Assembly: GCF_000497445.1 (NCBI RefSeq)
Contig: NZ_CM002285.1
Coordinates: 6,444,188-6,482,779, forward strand
DNA length: 38,592 nucleotides
Source: Streptomyces roseochromogenus subsp. oscitans DS 12.976
GTDB lineage: Bacteria > Actinomycetota > Actinomycetes > Streptomycetales > Streptomycetaceae
Reading direction: 5' to 3'
Shown: positions 1 through 7,124 of the stretch, piece after piece
Numbering within the stretch: the first letter of the stretch is position 1
Layout of the letters: each line of letters opens with the position of its first letter
The notes under the pieces: model-generated
What the model was told of the DNA's origin: nothing
Seen by the model: the letters and a program-made list of their open reading frames with translations, nothing else
Database searches by the model: none
Position numbers and translations under genes: made by a program

Positions 1-1707
1 GCCAAGAACCTGAAGGGCATCGGCAAGGTCGACATCCCGACCCTTCCCGACGGCTCCGTGCACCTCCCCGACGGCCATGCCCTGACCCCGAACGGAAGCC
101 TCCTCGACCACGCCGGCAACGTCGAAACGGTGTCGATCCCGAAGGAAGCGGCCCCCGGCCTGCCGAGCCACTGGACCGTCCCGACCTCGGGACCGGCGTC
201 TGTGGGCGTACCTCATGTGGCGGACAGCGGTGCACACGGGGCCCTCCCGCACACGGCGGACGGCGGGTACGGCGGTTTGCCGTCGACTGCGAACGACGGC
301 ATCCATGGCGGGATTCCTCAGCCCGTGAGCAACGGTGTTCACGGCGGGATGCCGCATGTCCCCGACAGCGGCATTCACGGCGGAATTCCGAACCCCGTCG
401 ACAACGGCATCCACGGCGGTATCCCGCATGTGCCGGACAACGGGATCCAGGGCGGTATCCCGCATGTGCCGGACAACGGGATCCAGGGCGGTATCCCGCA
501 TGTGCCGGACAACGGGATCCAGGGCGGTATCCCTCACGTGCCGGACAACGGCATTCACGGTGGGGCTCCGCACGTGCCGGACAGCGGCATTCAGGGCGGA
601 GTTCCGCATGTGCCGGACAACGGCATCCACGGCGGCATCCCGCACGGCACAGGCGACGCGTTCTCGGCGGGCGAGCACGCCGGTACGACGCCTTCGGCGT
701 GGTACCACGACGGCCCGACGGCCCCCGCGCACGACCTGCCGCACACCACCCCGCACGACACCCCGACCGTCCCGCACCCCGGCGGCCATGACACCCCCGG
801 CGTCGGCGGCCACCCGGACCACGGAGCCGGTCACGACGGCACCGGCCATGGCGGTCACGACGGCACAGGTCACGACGCCGGCCACACGCATGAGGTCGCG
901 CCCACCGGTGGCCATGCGGGTACCGATGCCGGGCATGCTGCCCCCCACGATGCGGCGCACACAGGCCACACCGGTGGCCATGGGACGGATGCCCCGGAGG
1001 TTCCGGGGCCGGACGACGCCTTCAAGTACACGCCGCATGTGTCGGACAAGGAGTGGGCCAAGCTCTCGACGGCTCAGAAGCATGAGGTGGCCTATTCCGA
1101 GGTCTCCCGCGGCACGGTGCCCTTTGCTTCCACTGGGGACGCGATCAAATACGGGCAGGCCCACTGGAACGACTACGCGGAGCACTTGCCGGAAGTCGAG
1201 CGCAAGGCGGTGTGGGACTACACGAACGAGCCCGACTACAAACTGCCGCCCCCGCATGCCGACGGCTGGGGGACGTACAAGGAGATGAACGGGTACCTGC
1301 GGGGTAACGCTTCGAAGTGGAGTGCTTACGTTCAGCACAATATCGACGAGGTGGACAAGGTTCTGGCTGGCAATCCGGTGCCGGAGGACGTGATGGTGGT
1401 CCGTGGTACCGGCATTGGCCACCTCAAGCTGGACAACCCGTTTGACATGCTCGGCAAGACCTTCGACGACAAGGGCTATATGTCGACCTCGCTCGGCGAC
1501 CATCCAGTTGCCGCCTTCGCCCATGAGGAGGCCATCCTGCACCTCAGGGTTCCGAAGGGCACTCCCGCTCTCTGGGTGGAGAAGGTCGGCAAATACGGCA
1601 TGGGCGAACGGGAACTGCTTCTGGGGCGGGGTACGGAATACCGCGTGACCCGCGTGTTCATGGAGAATGGCCAGGTGCAGGTCTATGGCGAGGTCCTGCC
1701 CAGGTAA
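1..1707 (+). CDS. Secreted polymorphic toxin, C-terminal ADP-ribosyltransferase domain (5' end missing)
   Basis: The reading frame is open from base 1, so the true start lies upstream and 568 residues are visible. A first in-frame GTG at 58 has no good ribosome binding site and is probably internal. Visible order: a linker; twelve 12-residue Gly/Pro repeats (about residues 70-215); a His/Gly-rich stretch (about 235-335); then a folded domain of roughly 230 residues to the stop. That domain shows the R-S-E class ADP-ribosyltransferase signature: Arg468 in VVRGTG, the STS motif at 495-497 in GYMSTSLG, and ExE at Glu536/Glu538 in GERELLLG. In this class the first Glu of ExE goes with Arg-directed transfer of ADP-ribose from NAD+. 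Three related small genes and a T7SS module follow, which suggests a secreted toxin with immunity proteins. The export route is inferred, because the N-terminus that would carry the targeting domain is missing. Confidence 0.8.
   Translation, partial: AKNLKGIGKVDIPTLPDGSVHLPDGHALTPNGSLLDHAGNVETVSIPKEAAPGLPSHWTVPTSGPASVGVPHVADSGAHGALPHTADGGYGGLPSTANDGIHGGIPQPVSNGVHGGMPHVPDSGIHGGIPNPVDNGIHGGIPHVPDNGIQGGIPHVPDNGIQGGIPHVPDNGIQGGIPHVPDNGIHGGAPHVPDSGIQGGVPHVPDNGIHGGIPHGTGDAFSAGEHAGTTPSAWYHDGPTAPAHDLPHTTPHDTPTVPHPGGHDTPGVGGHPDHGAGHDGTGHGGHDGTGHDAGHTHEVAPTGGHAGTDAGHAAPHDAAHTGHTGGHGTDAPEVPGPDDAFKYTPHVSDKEWAKLSTAQKHEVAYSEVSRGTVPFASTGDAIKYGQAHWNDYAEHLPEVERKAVWDYTNEPDYKLPPPHADGWGTYKEMNGYLRGNASKWSAYVQHNIDEVDKVLAGNPVPEDVMVVRGTGIGHLKLDNPFDMLGKTFDDKGYMSTSLGDHPVAAFAHEEAILHLRVPKGTPALWVEKVGKYGMGERELLLGRGTEYRVTRVFMENGQVQVYGEVLPR
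208..645 (+). repeat. Twelve tandem 36-bp (12-residue) repeats inside the toxin gene
   Basis: The consensus unit is IPHVPDNGIxGG with x being H or Q, and one unit is a residue short. Units 7 to 9 (421-528) are three identical 36-bp copies, while the flanking units have diverged in sequence. The repeats keep frame and probably form an extended Gly/Pro stalk between the missing N-terminal domain and the C-terminal toxin domain. Exact identity of the middle copies points to recent duplication by slippage or unequal recombination, so the copy number may vary between strains. Confidence 0.95.
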
Positions 1708-1729
1708 CAGCAAGTGAAAGGCGCAAACG

Positions 1730-2128
1730 ATGAGCCGGGATCCGCACGTGCCTCCTCGGGTGACTGAACCCCTGCAGTGGGCGGAAGTCGACAGCCCGCC
1801 GCGCTACGCGAACACCACCGACAAACCGGTGCAGTACGCGACGGTGGCGGACGGAAACGGAACAGTGTTCGGATATGTATGGGTGAACGACGAGGACGAC
1901 GCCGCCGGTTGGCAGTACCGCCGGGCTGGTGGCGACGAGGCCTTCAACATGGGTGCTTTGTGGGCCGTTGAATTCCACGAGGCGAAGGAACGGGGCCTTG
2001 CTCCCTCGGCCGCGCTCGCGGAGATGACCCGCGCGTACGGCCCCGAGGACCCCAGCTACATCGTCCCAGGTTCCCTGAAGCAGGCTCCGAGCCTGGACGT
2101 AGTCAAGGATTTGGCCGCGAACGGCTGA
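1730..2128 (+). CDS. Candidate immunity protein, first GYVW-domain paralogue
   Basis: This 132-residue soluble protein has no signal peptide or membrane segment. The ATG at 1730 follows GAAAGG at 1714-1719 with a 10-nt gap and lies 22 nt after the toxin stop, so the two genes are probably co-transcribed. The central block PVQYATVADGNG..FGYVW, then an acidic DEDDAAGW stretch and KERGLAPSAALAEM, recurs in the next two genes. I do not recognise a named family. Position directly behind a toxin gene, small size and tandem paralogy are typical of immunity proteins of polymorphic toxin systems, so an anti-ADP-ribosyltransferase role is an inference from context. Nothing in the sequence proves that it binds the toxin. 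Confidence 0.8.
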   Translation: MSRDPHVPPRVTEPLQWAEVDSPPRYANTTDKPVQYATVADGNGTVFGYVWVNDEDDAAGWQYRRAGGDEAFNMGALWAVEFHEAKERGLAPSAALAEMTRAYGPEDPSYIVPGSLKQAPSLDVVKDLAANG

Positions 2129-2166
2129 ACCGCAATTGCGTCTCATCGAAGGGGCGTCTGTACTCC

Positions 2167-2568
2167 ATGGCCATTGAGCAACCGATCAATCCACGCTTTG
2201 ACGAGGATGTGCAATTCAACCTCGTGGCACCGGGCCCGTCGAGGTATCCGACCAGGACCGACAAGCCGGTGCGGTACTTCACAGTGGTCGACAAGGAGGG
2301 CGGCGCCGCTCTCGGATACGTGTGGGCGTGCGACGAGGACGATGCCGCCGCGTGGGTGCCCCGCGCGGCCGCCGGTGGCCGGGCCCTTGCCGAGGGCGGT
2401 CACTGGCACGCCCGCTTGCAGGAGGCCAAGGGACGGGGCGTCCCGCCGTCCCAGGCCCTCGCGGAGATGCTGTCCAACCCGGAGGGCAACCGCGGCCGCG
2501 CCCTCCAGGACTCCCTTTCCGACGCCCCGAACGCCGCCGCGGTCAAGGCCCTCGCCCAAGAGGCCTGA
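2167..2568 (+). CDS. Candidate immunity protein, second GYVW-domain paralogue
   Basis: This 133-residue soluble protein is homologous to the preceding one. Shared blocks are TDKPVRYFTVVDKEGG, LGYVWACDEDDAAAW, and EAKGRGVPPSQALAEM; the C-terminal thirds also match loosely (a VKALAQEA end against VKDLAANG). The ATG at 2167 lies 38 nt after the previous stop, and AAGGGG at 2148-2153 is the only visible ribosome binding site, at a long 13-nt gap. Tandem duplicates with about this level of divergence behind one toxin suggest an immunity array that keeps cognate and orphan variants. The precise function is unknown. Confidence 0.78.
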   Translation: MAIEQPINPRFDEDVQFNLVAPGPSRYPTRTDKPVRYFTVVDKEGGAALGYVWACDEDDAAAWVPRAAAGGRALAEGGHWHARLQEAKGRGVPPSQALAEMLSNPEGNRGRALQDSLSDAPNAAAVKALAQEA

Positions 2569-2573
2569 CCTGC

Positions 2574-3287
2574 GTGAATCACCCCGTCCAGTACGTAGCG
2601 GTCCAGGCCCCCGACGGCGAAGTCGTCGGGTACGTCTGGGCCGACTACACGGCTGACGCCCTGCAATGGGCCCAGCGCGCCGCGACCGGAGCCGACGGGT
2701 ATCGCCTCGGGCAGGAATGGGCGGCCAAGGTGGCGGAGACCCGTGAGCGGGGCCTCCCCGTGGCCGGCGCGCTGACCGAGCTCGCTCGCGCCGCCGGTAC
2801 CGGACCCCCGGTCGACGTCTCCGGCCCGGAGGCCGTCGAGGACCTCGCCCGCACCGTCACCGAGGCCGACGACCGGCGTCTGCTCGCCCAGCTCGACCAC
2901 GGCAACGCCGAAGCCTGGCAGGAACTGGCCGACGCCTACGCCGCCCTCACCGACGACGACCGCGATGTCCGCTGGGGCGGAGGCGAGAAGAACGCCAACG
3001 GTGCGATCCAGTGGCCGTATCCGATCTACAGCAGGCCCCTGTGGCGGGTCGTCACGGCCCTGTGGGGCATCGGTGCCGTCACCGCGGAGCACCGCTGGAG
3101 CGCCAGTCCCCCTCCCGTGGTGCCGCCCAGTGGGCGCCTGCGCCCCGCGGACGCCGTACGCGCCGCCACTTACCTCGCGGTCGGCGAGCGCGTCAACGAG
3201 GGATCGGTGGACGAAGCCCTGCGGTCCGGTCTGTTCGACGCCATGGTCGCCGCCCTGCTCGACCGGCACATCGCACACGCCTCCTAG
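2574..3287 (+). CDS. GYVW-domain paralogue fused to a DUF6508-like domain
   Basis: The frame is open far upstream through the previous gene, but the GTG at 2574 fits best: it lies 5 nt after the preceding stop, with AGAGG at 2560-2564 nine nt ahead, and it starts the homology to the two upstream paralogues. The product is 237 residues. Residues 1-85 carry the shared domain (HPVQYVAVQAPDGE, VVGYVWADYTADALQW, RERGLPVAGALTEL). Residues about 100-237 form a second domain with RWGGGEKNANGAIQWPYPIY, a pattern I associate with the DUF6508 family, whose function is not known. The fusion could be a two-headed immunity protein or could cover a second toxin. The DUF6508 label is from memory and needs a profile search. 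Confidence 0.75.
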   Translation: MNHPVQYVAVQAPDGEVVGYVWADYTADALQWAQRAATGADGYRLGQEWAAKVAETRERGLPVAGALTELARAAGTGPPVDVSGPEAVEDLARTVTEADDRRLLAQLDHGNAEAWQELADAYAALTDDDRDVRWGGGEKNANGAIQWPYPIYSRPLWRVVTALWGIGAVTAEHRWSASPPPVVPPSGRLRPADAVRAATYLAVGERVNEGSVDEALRSGLFDAMVAALLDRHIAHAS

Positions 3288-3400
3288 GTGTGCAGGTTCT
3301 GCGGAGGTTTCCCTGTCCTTCCTGTCAGCCCGGCCGACCCGGGTGTGCCGCCCGCGCATTCATGTTCTATGTTGCACGGGCAAAGTTAGGGGGACGCTGT

Positions 3401-3883
3401 ATGCCGTATGACGGGCCGCCCGCTCCGGTCATGACGCTCGCCGAGGTCGAGGCCGTCGCCCGGGCCGCACACGCCGCACAGCGGGACAAGGCCGGCCGGC
3501 CCTACGCCGAACACCTGCAGGCCGTCGCCGACGGCGTACGCGCCCGCGGTGGCGGTGACGAACTCGTCGCCGCCGCCTGGCTGCACGACGCGGTCGAGGA
3601 CGGCGTGCTCAGCGAGGAGTGGCTGGCCGCGGCCGCGCTCACGTCGCGCACCAAGGACGTCGTACGGGCCGTGACCAAGCGGCCGGACGAGGAGCCGCGG
3701 GCGTACGCGGAGCGGATCCTCGCCACCCCGGGCGCACGGCTCGTCAAGGCGGCCGACCTCGCGCACAACGCCGACCCGCACCGGCTGGCCGCTCTCGACG
3801 AGCTCACCGCACGGCGGCTGACGCAGAAGTACGCCACCATGCGGCAGTACCTCGGCCTCTCCTTCGAAACCTCCGACGACTGA
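3401..3883 (+). CDS. HD-domain phosphohydrolase, SpoT-hydrolase-like
   Basis: The start is the ATG at 3401, with AGGGGG at 3388-3393 seven nt upstream; the longer upstream frame overlaps the previous gene and is not used. The 160-residue protein consists of one HD domain. Metal-binding and catalytic positions are visible: His38 in YAEHLQ, His62-Asp63 with Glu66-Asp67 in WLHDAVED, and Asp119 in VKAADLAHNAD. The HDxxED pattern is that of the (p)ppGpp hydrolase branch (RelA/SpoT, MESH1). No synthetase or regulatory domain is present. It is known of the family that such single-domain proteins cleave (p)ppGpp or related nucleotides; the substrate here is inferred. It lies between the immunity genes and the T7SS genes, 32 nt ahead of the next gene. 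Confidence 0.82.
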   Translation: MPYDGPPAPVMTLAEVEAVARAAHAAQRDKAGRPYAEHLQAVADGVRARGGGDELVAAAWLHDAVEDGVLSEEWLAAAALTSRTKDVVRAVTKRPDEEPRAYAERILATPGARLVKAADLAHNADPHRLAALDELTARRLTQKYATMRQYLGLSFETSDD

Positions 3884-3915
3884 CCCACAGAGAGCACAGG
3901 CACAGGACCAACTCA

Positions 3916-4209
3916 ATGGCACGGGACTACGACAGCCAGCTGCTGGAGTCGGTGGCGGTACGCCGGCGCCGGATGCGCGACGCGCTGCTCTTCGGCGCGC
4001 AGCGCGCCCGGCGCTCGGCGGACGAACGGCTCGGCAAGGTGTTCGCGGGCATCGCCATCGCGGCCGTACTGTGCGCCGGATGCGTCGGATGGTCCTTCCT
4101 GCAGCACACCCTGGCCAAACAGAAGCAGCAGCAACAGCAGCAGGAGCAGCAGTACGGCACCCCCTCCGCACAGCCGTCCTCGGCATCCTCGGCCTCAACT
4201 TCGCGATGA
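3916..4209 (+). CDS. Small single-pass membrane protein with poly-Gln tail, T7SS-associated
   Basis: The 97-residue protein starts at the ATG at 3916; upstream in-frame codons overlap the HD gene. A basic N-terminus (VRRRRMRDALLFGAQRARR) is followed by one hydrophobic segment at about residues 42-62 (GIAIAAVLCAGCVGWSF), then a run of Gln and Lys (KQKQQQQQQEQQ) and a Ser/Ala/Thr-rich end. The positive-inside rule puts the Gln-rich tail outside the membrane. It lies 13 nt before eccD and 32 nt after the HD gene, so it is probably part of the T7SS operon. I know no named family. The pure CAG/CAA tract may vary in length. Confidence 0.75.
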   Translation: MARDYDSQLLESVAVRRRRMRDALLFGAQRARRSADERLGKVFAGIAIAAVLCAGCVGWSFLQHTLAKQKQQQQQQEQQYGTPSAQPSSASSASTSR

Positions 4210-4222
4210 TAGGTTCCGGTAA

Positions 4223-5578
4223 GTGGTGAGCACAGCAACGACGTCCCGGACGCAACTGAGCCGGGTCACGCTGGTGGGTGAGCGTCGGCGTGCCGACATC
4301 GTCCTGCCGTCGGACACCCCGATCGGCCATCTGCTGCCCGACATCCTGCAGTTGCTCGACGACCGGGCCGCCGCGCGGCCCATGACCCGGCAGCTGATCA
4401 CCTCCGACGGCTCGGTACTGCCGCACGAGGCCACCCTGTCGTCGGCCGAGGTACCCGACGGCGCCGTCCTCCAGCTGGTGCGCGCCCATGCCGCGCCACC
4501 CGCGCCCGTCGTGCACGACGTCACCGACCAGGTAGCCGACGACCTCGATCTGCGCTCCTGGCGCTGGCGGCCCGCCGCCCGCCGGGCCAGCGCCGGGGTC
4601 GCCACCGTGGTGTTCGCCGTGGCCGCAGCCCTGCTGGCCCGGCACGAGTTCGCGCTCAAGTCCGTCGGCGCCGCGCTCGCGGCCGTCGCCGTCCTGTTCC
4701 TGGCCGCGGGCGCGCTCGTCGCGAAGATCGGCGACGGCAACCGCGGGCTCGCCACGGTGCTGCTGCTCGCCTCCGGAGGGCTCGGAGTGCTCGCCGTCTG
4801 GACCGCCGCCGACGCCTACGGCTGGTCAGGACCGGCCCGGCTGGCCGGGGTCGTCGCGGCGCTGGTGCTCACTCTGGTGCTGCTCGCCTACTTCTCGCCG
4901 CTCGGCCGCGGCGCGCTCCTCGGGGCCGGCGCGAGCGCCTGCATCGCCGTGGTGTGGGAGGCCGTCGCCGCCGTACAGGACCGGCCGGACCGGCTCGGCG
5001 CGGTGATGACCGTGTTCTCGGTCGTACTGCTCGGCCTGCTGCCCCGGTTCGCGCTGATGGCCTCGGGTCTGACGGGACTCGACGACCAGCGCTCCTCGGG
5101 CGCCTCGGTCAGCCGCCACCAGGTCGCCAACGCGCTCGCCGCGACCCACCGCGGGCTCGCGCTGGCCACCATCGCCACCGTCGTCTCGGCCGCCGCCGGC
5201 GGCTGGCTGCTGACCGCGGCCGGGCGGCCGACCGTGTGGACGGTGGCCCTCACCTCGCTCACCGCCCTCGTGCTGCTGTCCCGGGCCCGGGCCTTCCCGC
5301 TGGTCGCCGAGGTCGTGGCGCTGTTCGGCGGGGCCGCGCTGCTCGTCGTACGGCTCGCGGTGGTGTGGGCGGACCACGCGGGCGGCGCCGGGGCGCTGGT
5401 GCTGCTGTGCGCTGCGGCGGCGCTGCCGCTGCTGGTCCTCGCGATCCAGCCGCCCGAGCATGTGCAGGTACGGCTGCGGCGGATCGGCGATCTGATCGAG
5501 TCCGCCGGCGTGATCGGGCTCTTCCCCCTCGCCGTCGGGGTGTTCGGCATCTATGGGCAACTGCTCAACAAGTTCTGA
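4223..5578 (+). CDS. eccD: Type VII secretion integral membrane protein EccD
   Basis: The 451-residue protein begins with a ubiquitin-like (YukD-type) domain at about residues 8-90 (LSRVTLVGERRRADIVLPSD), then a linker, then a run of about eleven hydrophobic segments from residue 125 to the end. This matches EccD, which forms the membrane vestibule of ESX/T7SS complexes. Two GTG codons lie in tandem at 4223 and 4226, with only a weak AGG at 4211-4213, so the exact start is uncertain by one codon. The gene is followed 25 nt later by the MinD-like ATPase and then eccC. EccB and EccE, its usual partners, are not visible in this window. Confidence 0.9.
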   Translation: MVSTATTSRTQLSRVTLVGERRRADIVLPSDTPIGHLLPDILQLLDDRAAARPMTRQLITSDGSVLPHEATLSSAEVPDGAVLQLVRAHAAPPAPVVHDVTDQVADDLDLRSWRWRPAARRASAGVATVVFAVAAALLARHEFALKSVGAALAAVAVLFLAAGALVAKIGDGNRGLATVLLLASGGLGVLAVWTAADAYGWSGPARLAGVVAALVLTLVLLAYFSPLGRGALLGAGASACIAVVWEAVAAVQDRPDRLGAVMTVFSVVLLGLLPRFALMASGLTGLDDQRSSGASVSRHQVANALAATHRGLALATIATVVSAAAGGWLLTAAGRPTVWTVALTSLTALVLLSRARAFPLVAEVVALFGGAALLVVRLAVVWADHAGGAGALVLLCAAAALPLLVLAIQPPEHVQVRLRRIGDLIESAGVIGLFPLAVGVFGIYGQLLNKF

Positions 5579-5603
5579 GGCCAGGGCAGGAGTGAAGGGC
5601 GAC

Positions 5604-7076
5604 ATGCCGAACGGGGACAACTGGCAGAGCGACGTGTTGCGCGATCTGAGGGGCGGCTCGCCCGGGCAGCCCGCACCGGAGCAGCGGCAACAACCGGAGC
5701 AGCGGCAACAACAGGGAGTCGGTGACCCGGGACAGCCGGGCCCGCCCGCGCAGGGTCCCGCGCCGGCGTACGGCTATCCGCAGCAGCAGGCCTACGGCGA
5801 CCCGTCCGCGGCCCACCCGCAACAGGTACCGCAGCAGGGCGCTCCCGCGCAGGGTCCCGCCCCGGCGTACGGCTACCCCCAGCAGCAGGCGTACCCCGAC
5901 CCGCCGGCCCAGTACCAGCAGCAGGCCTACCCAGCCCAGCAGCAGTACCCGGAGCAGCAGTACGGCCAACAGCAGCAGTACGCCGAGCAGCAGCAGTACG
6001 TGGAACAGCAGCAGCACCACGCGGAACAGCAGCAATACACCGCGCAACAGCAGTACACCGAACAGCAGCACCATGCCGGGCAACAGCAGCACGCCGCTCG
6101 GCAGCAGGCCCAGTCCCAGGCCCGCCCGCAGCAGGCTCCCGCCGCCCGCCGCGGCACCCCCGACTCCCGGCCGGTGCTCGACAAGCGGATCGCCTCCGCC
6201 GCGCTGAAGCCGCGCCGCGGTGAGGCGTTCAGCGCCCGTGCCCTGCGCGCCGTACGCCGTACCGTCGCCTCCTCGGCGGCCCGTGAGGTCGCCGACACCG
6301 CGGCCACCGCCGAGGTGCTGCAGCAGGCGGTCACCACCGGCCGGCAGATCGCGGTGACCTCCATCCGCGGCGGCTCCGGCAAGACGACCGTCGCCGCACT
6401 GCTGACCGCCACCTACGCCCACTACCGCCAGGACCCGGTGCTCGCCGTCGAGGCCGACCCGGCGCTCGGCTCGCTGCCGCTGCGGCTCGGCGCAGAGTCA
6501 CTGCGCTGGACCACCGGCGACCTCGCCGGACTGGTGGAACCGCAGATGTCCCTGCTCGACGTCACCGGATACCTGGTTCAACTCCCCGGCAACGCCTGGC
6601 TGTTGCCCGGTAGTCAGGGCCAGGTGGGCGCCATGCTCGACACCAAGGGCTACGAGCGGGTCATGGTGGCGCTGCGCCGCTACTTCGGGGTGACCGTCGT
6701 CGACTGCGAGACCCTGCCCGCCGAGGTCGCCCGCACCGCCCTGTCCGCCGCCCAGGCCCGGGTGCTCACCGTGCCCGCGACACTGGAGGGCGTCGCCAGC
6801 ACCCGCGCCGTCCTGGAGTGGATGCGCAACCTGCCCCGGCATGTGCTGGCCTCCACCGTCGTCGTCCTCACCGAGGTCGCGCCGCACCCCGGCCTCGACC
6901 TCGGCAAGGCCACCGAGGAACTGACCGCGGCCGGAGTCACCGTGACGGTCCTGCCCTACGACCGCCACCTCGCGGCCGGCGGCGCCATCCGCACCGATCT
7001 CCTCGCCCGGGCCACCCGGCAGTCCGCCGCCCGTCTGGCCGCCGACGTCTTCCAGCTCTCCCAGAAGCAGCGCTGA
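5604..7076 (+). CDS. MinD/EspI-like ATPase with Q/Y-rich N-terminal tail, T7SS-associated
   Basis: The ATG at 5604 is preferred, with GAAGGG at 5594-5599 and AGGAG at 5588-5592; a GTG at 5592 is an alternative. The product is 490 residues. Residues about 15-190 are low-complexity Gln/Tyr/Pro/Ala sequence with many repeats of the type QQQY and AYGYPQQQAY. The C-terminal 240 residues are a MinD/ParA-type ATPase: GGSGKTT at 256-262 (Walker A), VLAVEADPALG (switch region) and VTVVDCETLPAEVARTAL. This architecture, disordered Pro/Gln-rich tail plus MinD-like domain next to eccC, is that of the ESX-1 protein EspI and its relatives, which modulate secretion. The gene lies 25 nt after eccD and 48 nt before eccC. 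A regulatory or positioning role is inferred. Confidence 0.85.
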   Translation: MPNGDNWQSDVLRDLRGGSPGQPAPEQRQQPEQRQQQGVGDPGQPGPPAQGPAPAYGYPQQQAYGDPSAAHPQQVPQQGAPAQGPAPAYGYPQQQAYPDPPAQYQQQAYPAQQQYPEQQYGQQQQYAEQQQYVEQQQHHAEQQQYTAQQQYTEQQHHAGQQQHAARQQAQSQARPQQAPAARRGTPDSRPVLDKRIASAALKPRRGEAFSARALRAVRRTVASSAAREVADTAATAEVLQQAVTTGRQIAVTSIRGGSGKTTVAALLTATYAHYRQDPVLAVEADPALGSLPLRLGAESLRWTTGDLAGLVEPQMSLLDVTGYLVQLPGNAWLLPGSQGQVGAMLDTKGYERVMVALRRYFGVTVVDCETLPAEVARTALSAAQARVLTVPATLEGVASTRAVLEWMRNLPRHVLASTVVVLTEVAPHPGLDLGKATEELTAAGVTVTVLPYDRHLAAGGAIRTDLLARATRQSAARLAADVFQLSQKQR

Positions 7077-7124
7077 CCGCCCGACAGGAAGGGACCCGAG
7101 GAACTCGAGGACGAGGCAACGAAG

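Noticed and set aside
421..528. Direct repeats resembling a small CRISPR array
   Set aside because: The 36-bp units abut without spacers, keep the coding frame and encode a clean 12-residue repeat.
335..1288. Overlapping frame in the toxin repeat region
   Set aside because: Thr/Arg/Pro-rich product created by reading a repetitive GC-rich gene out of frame.
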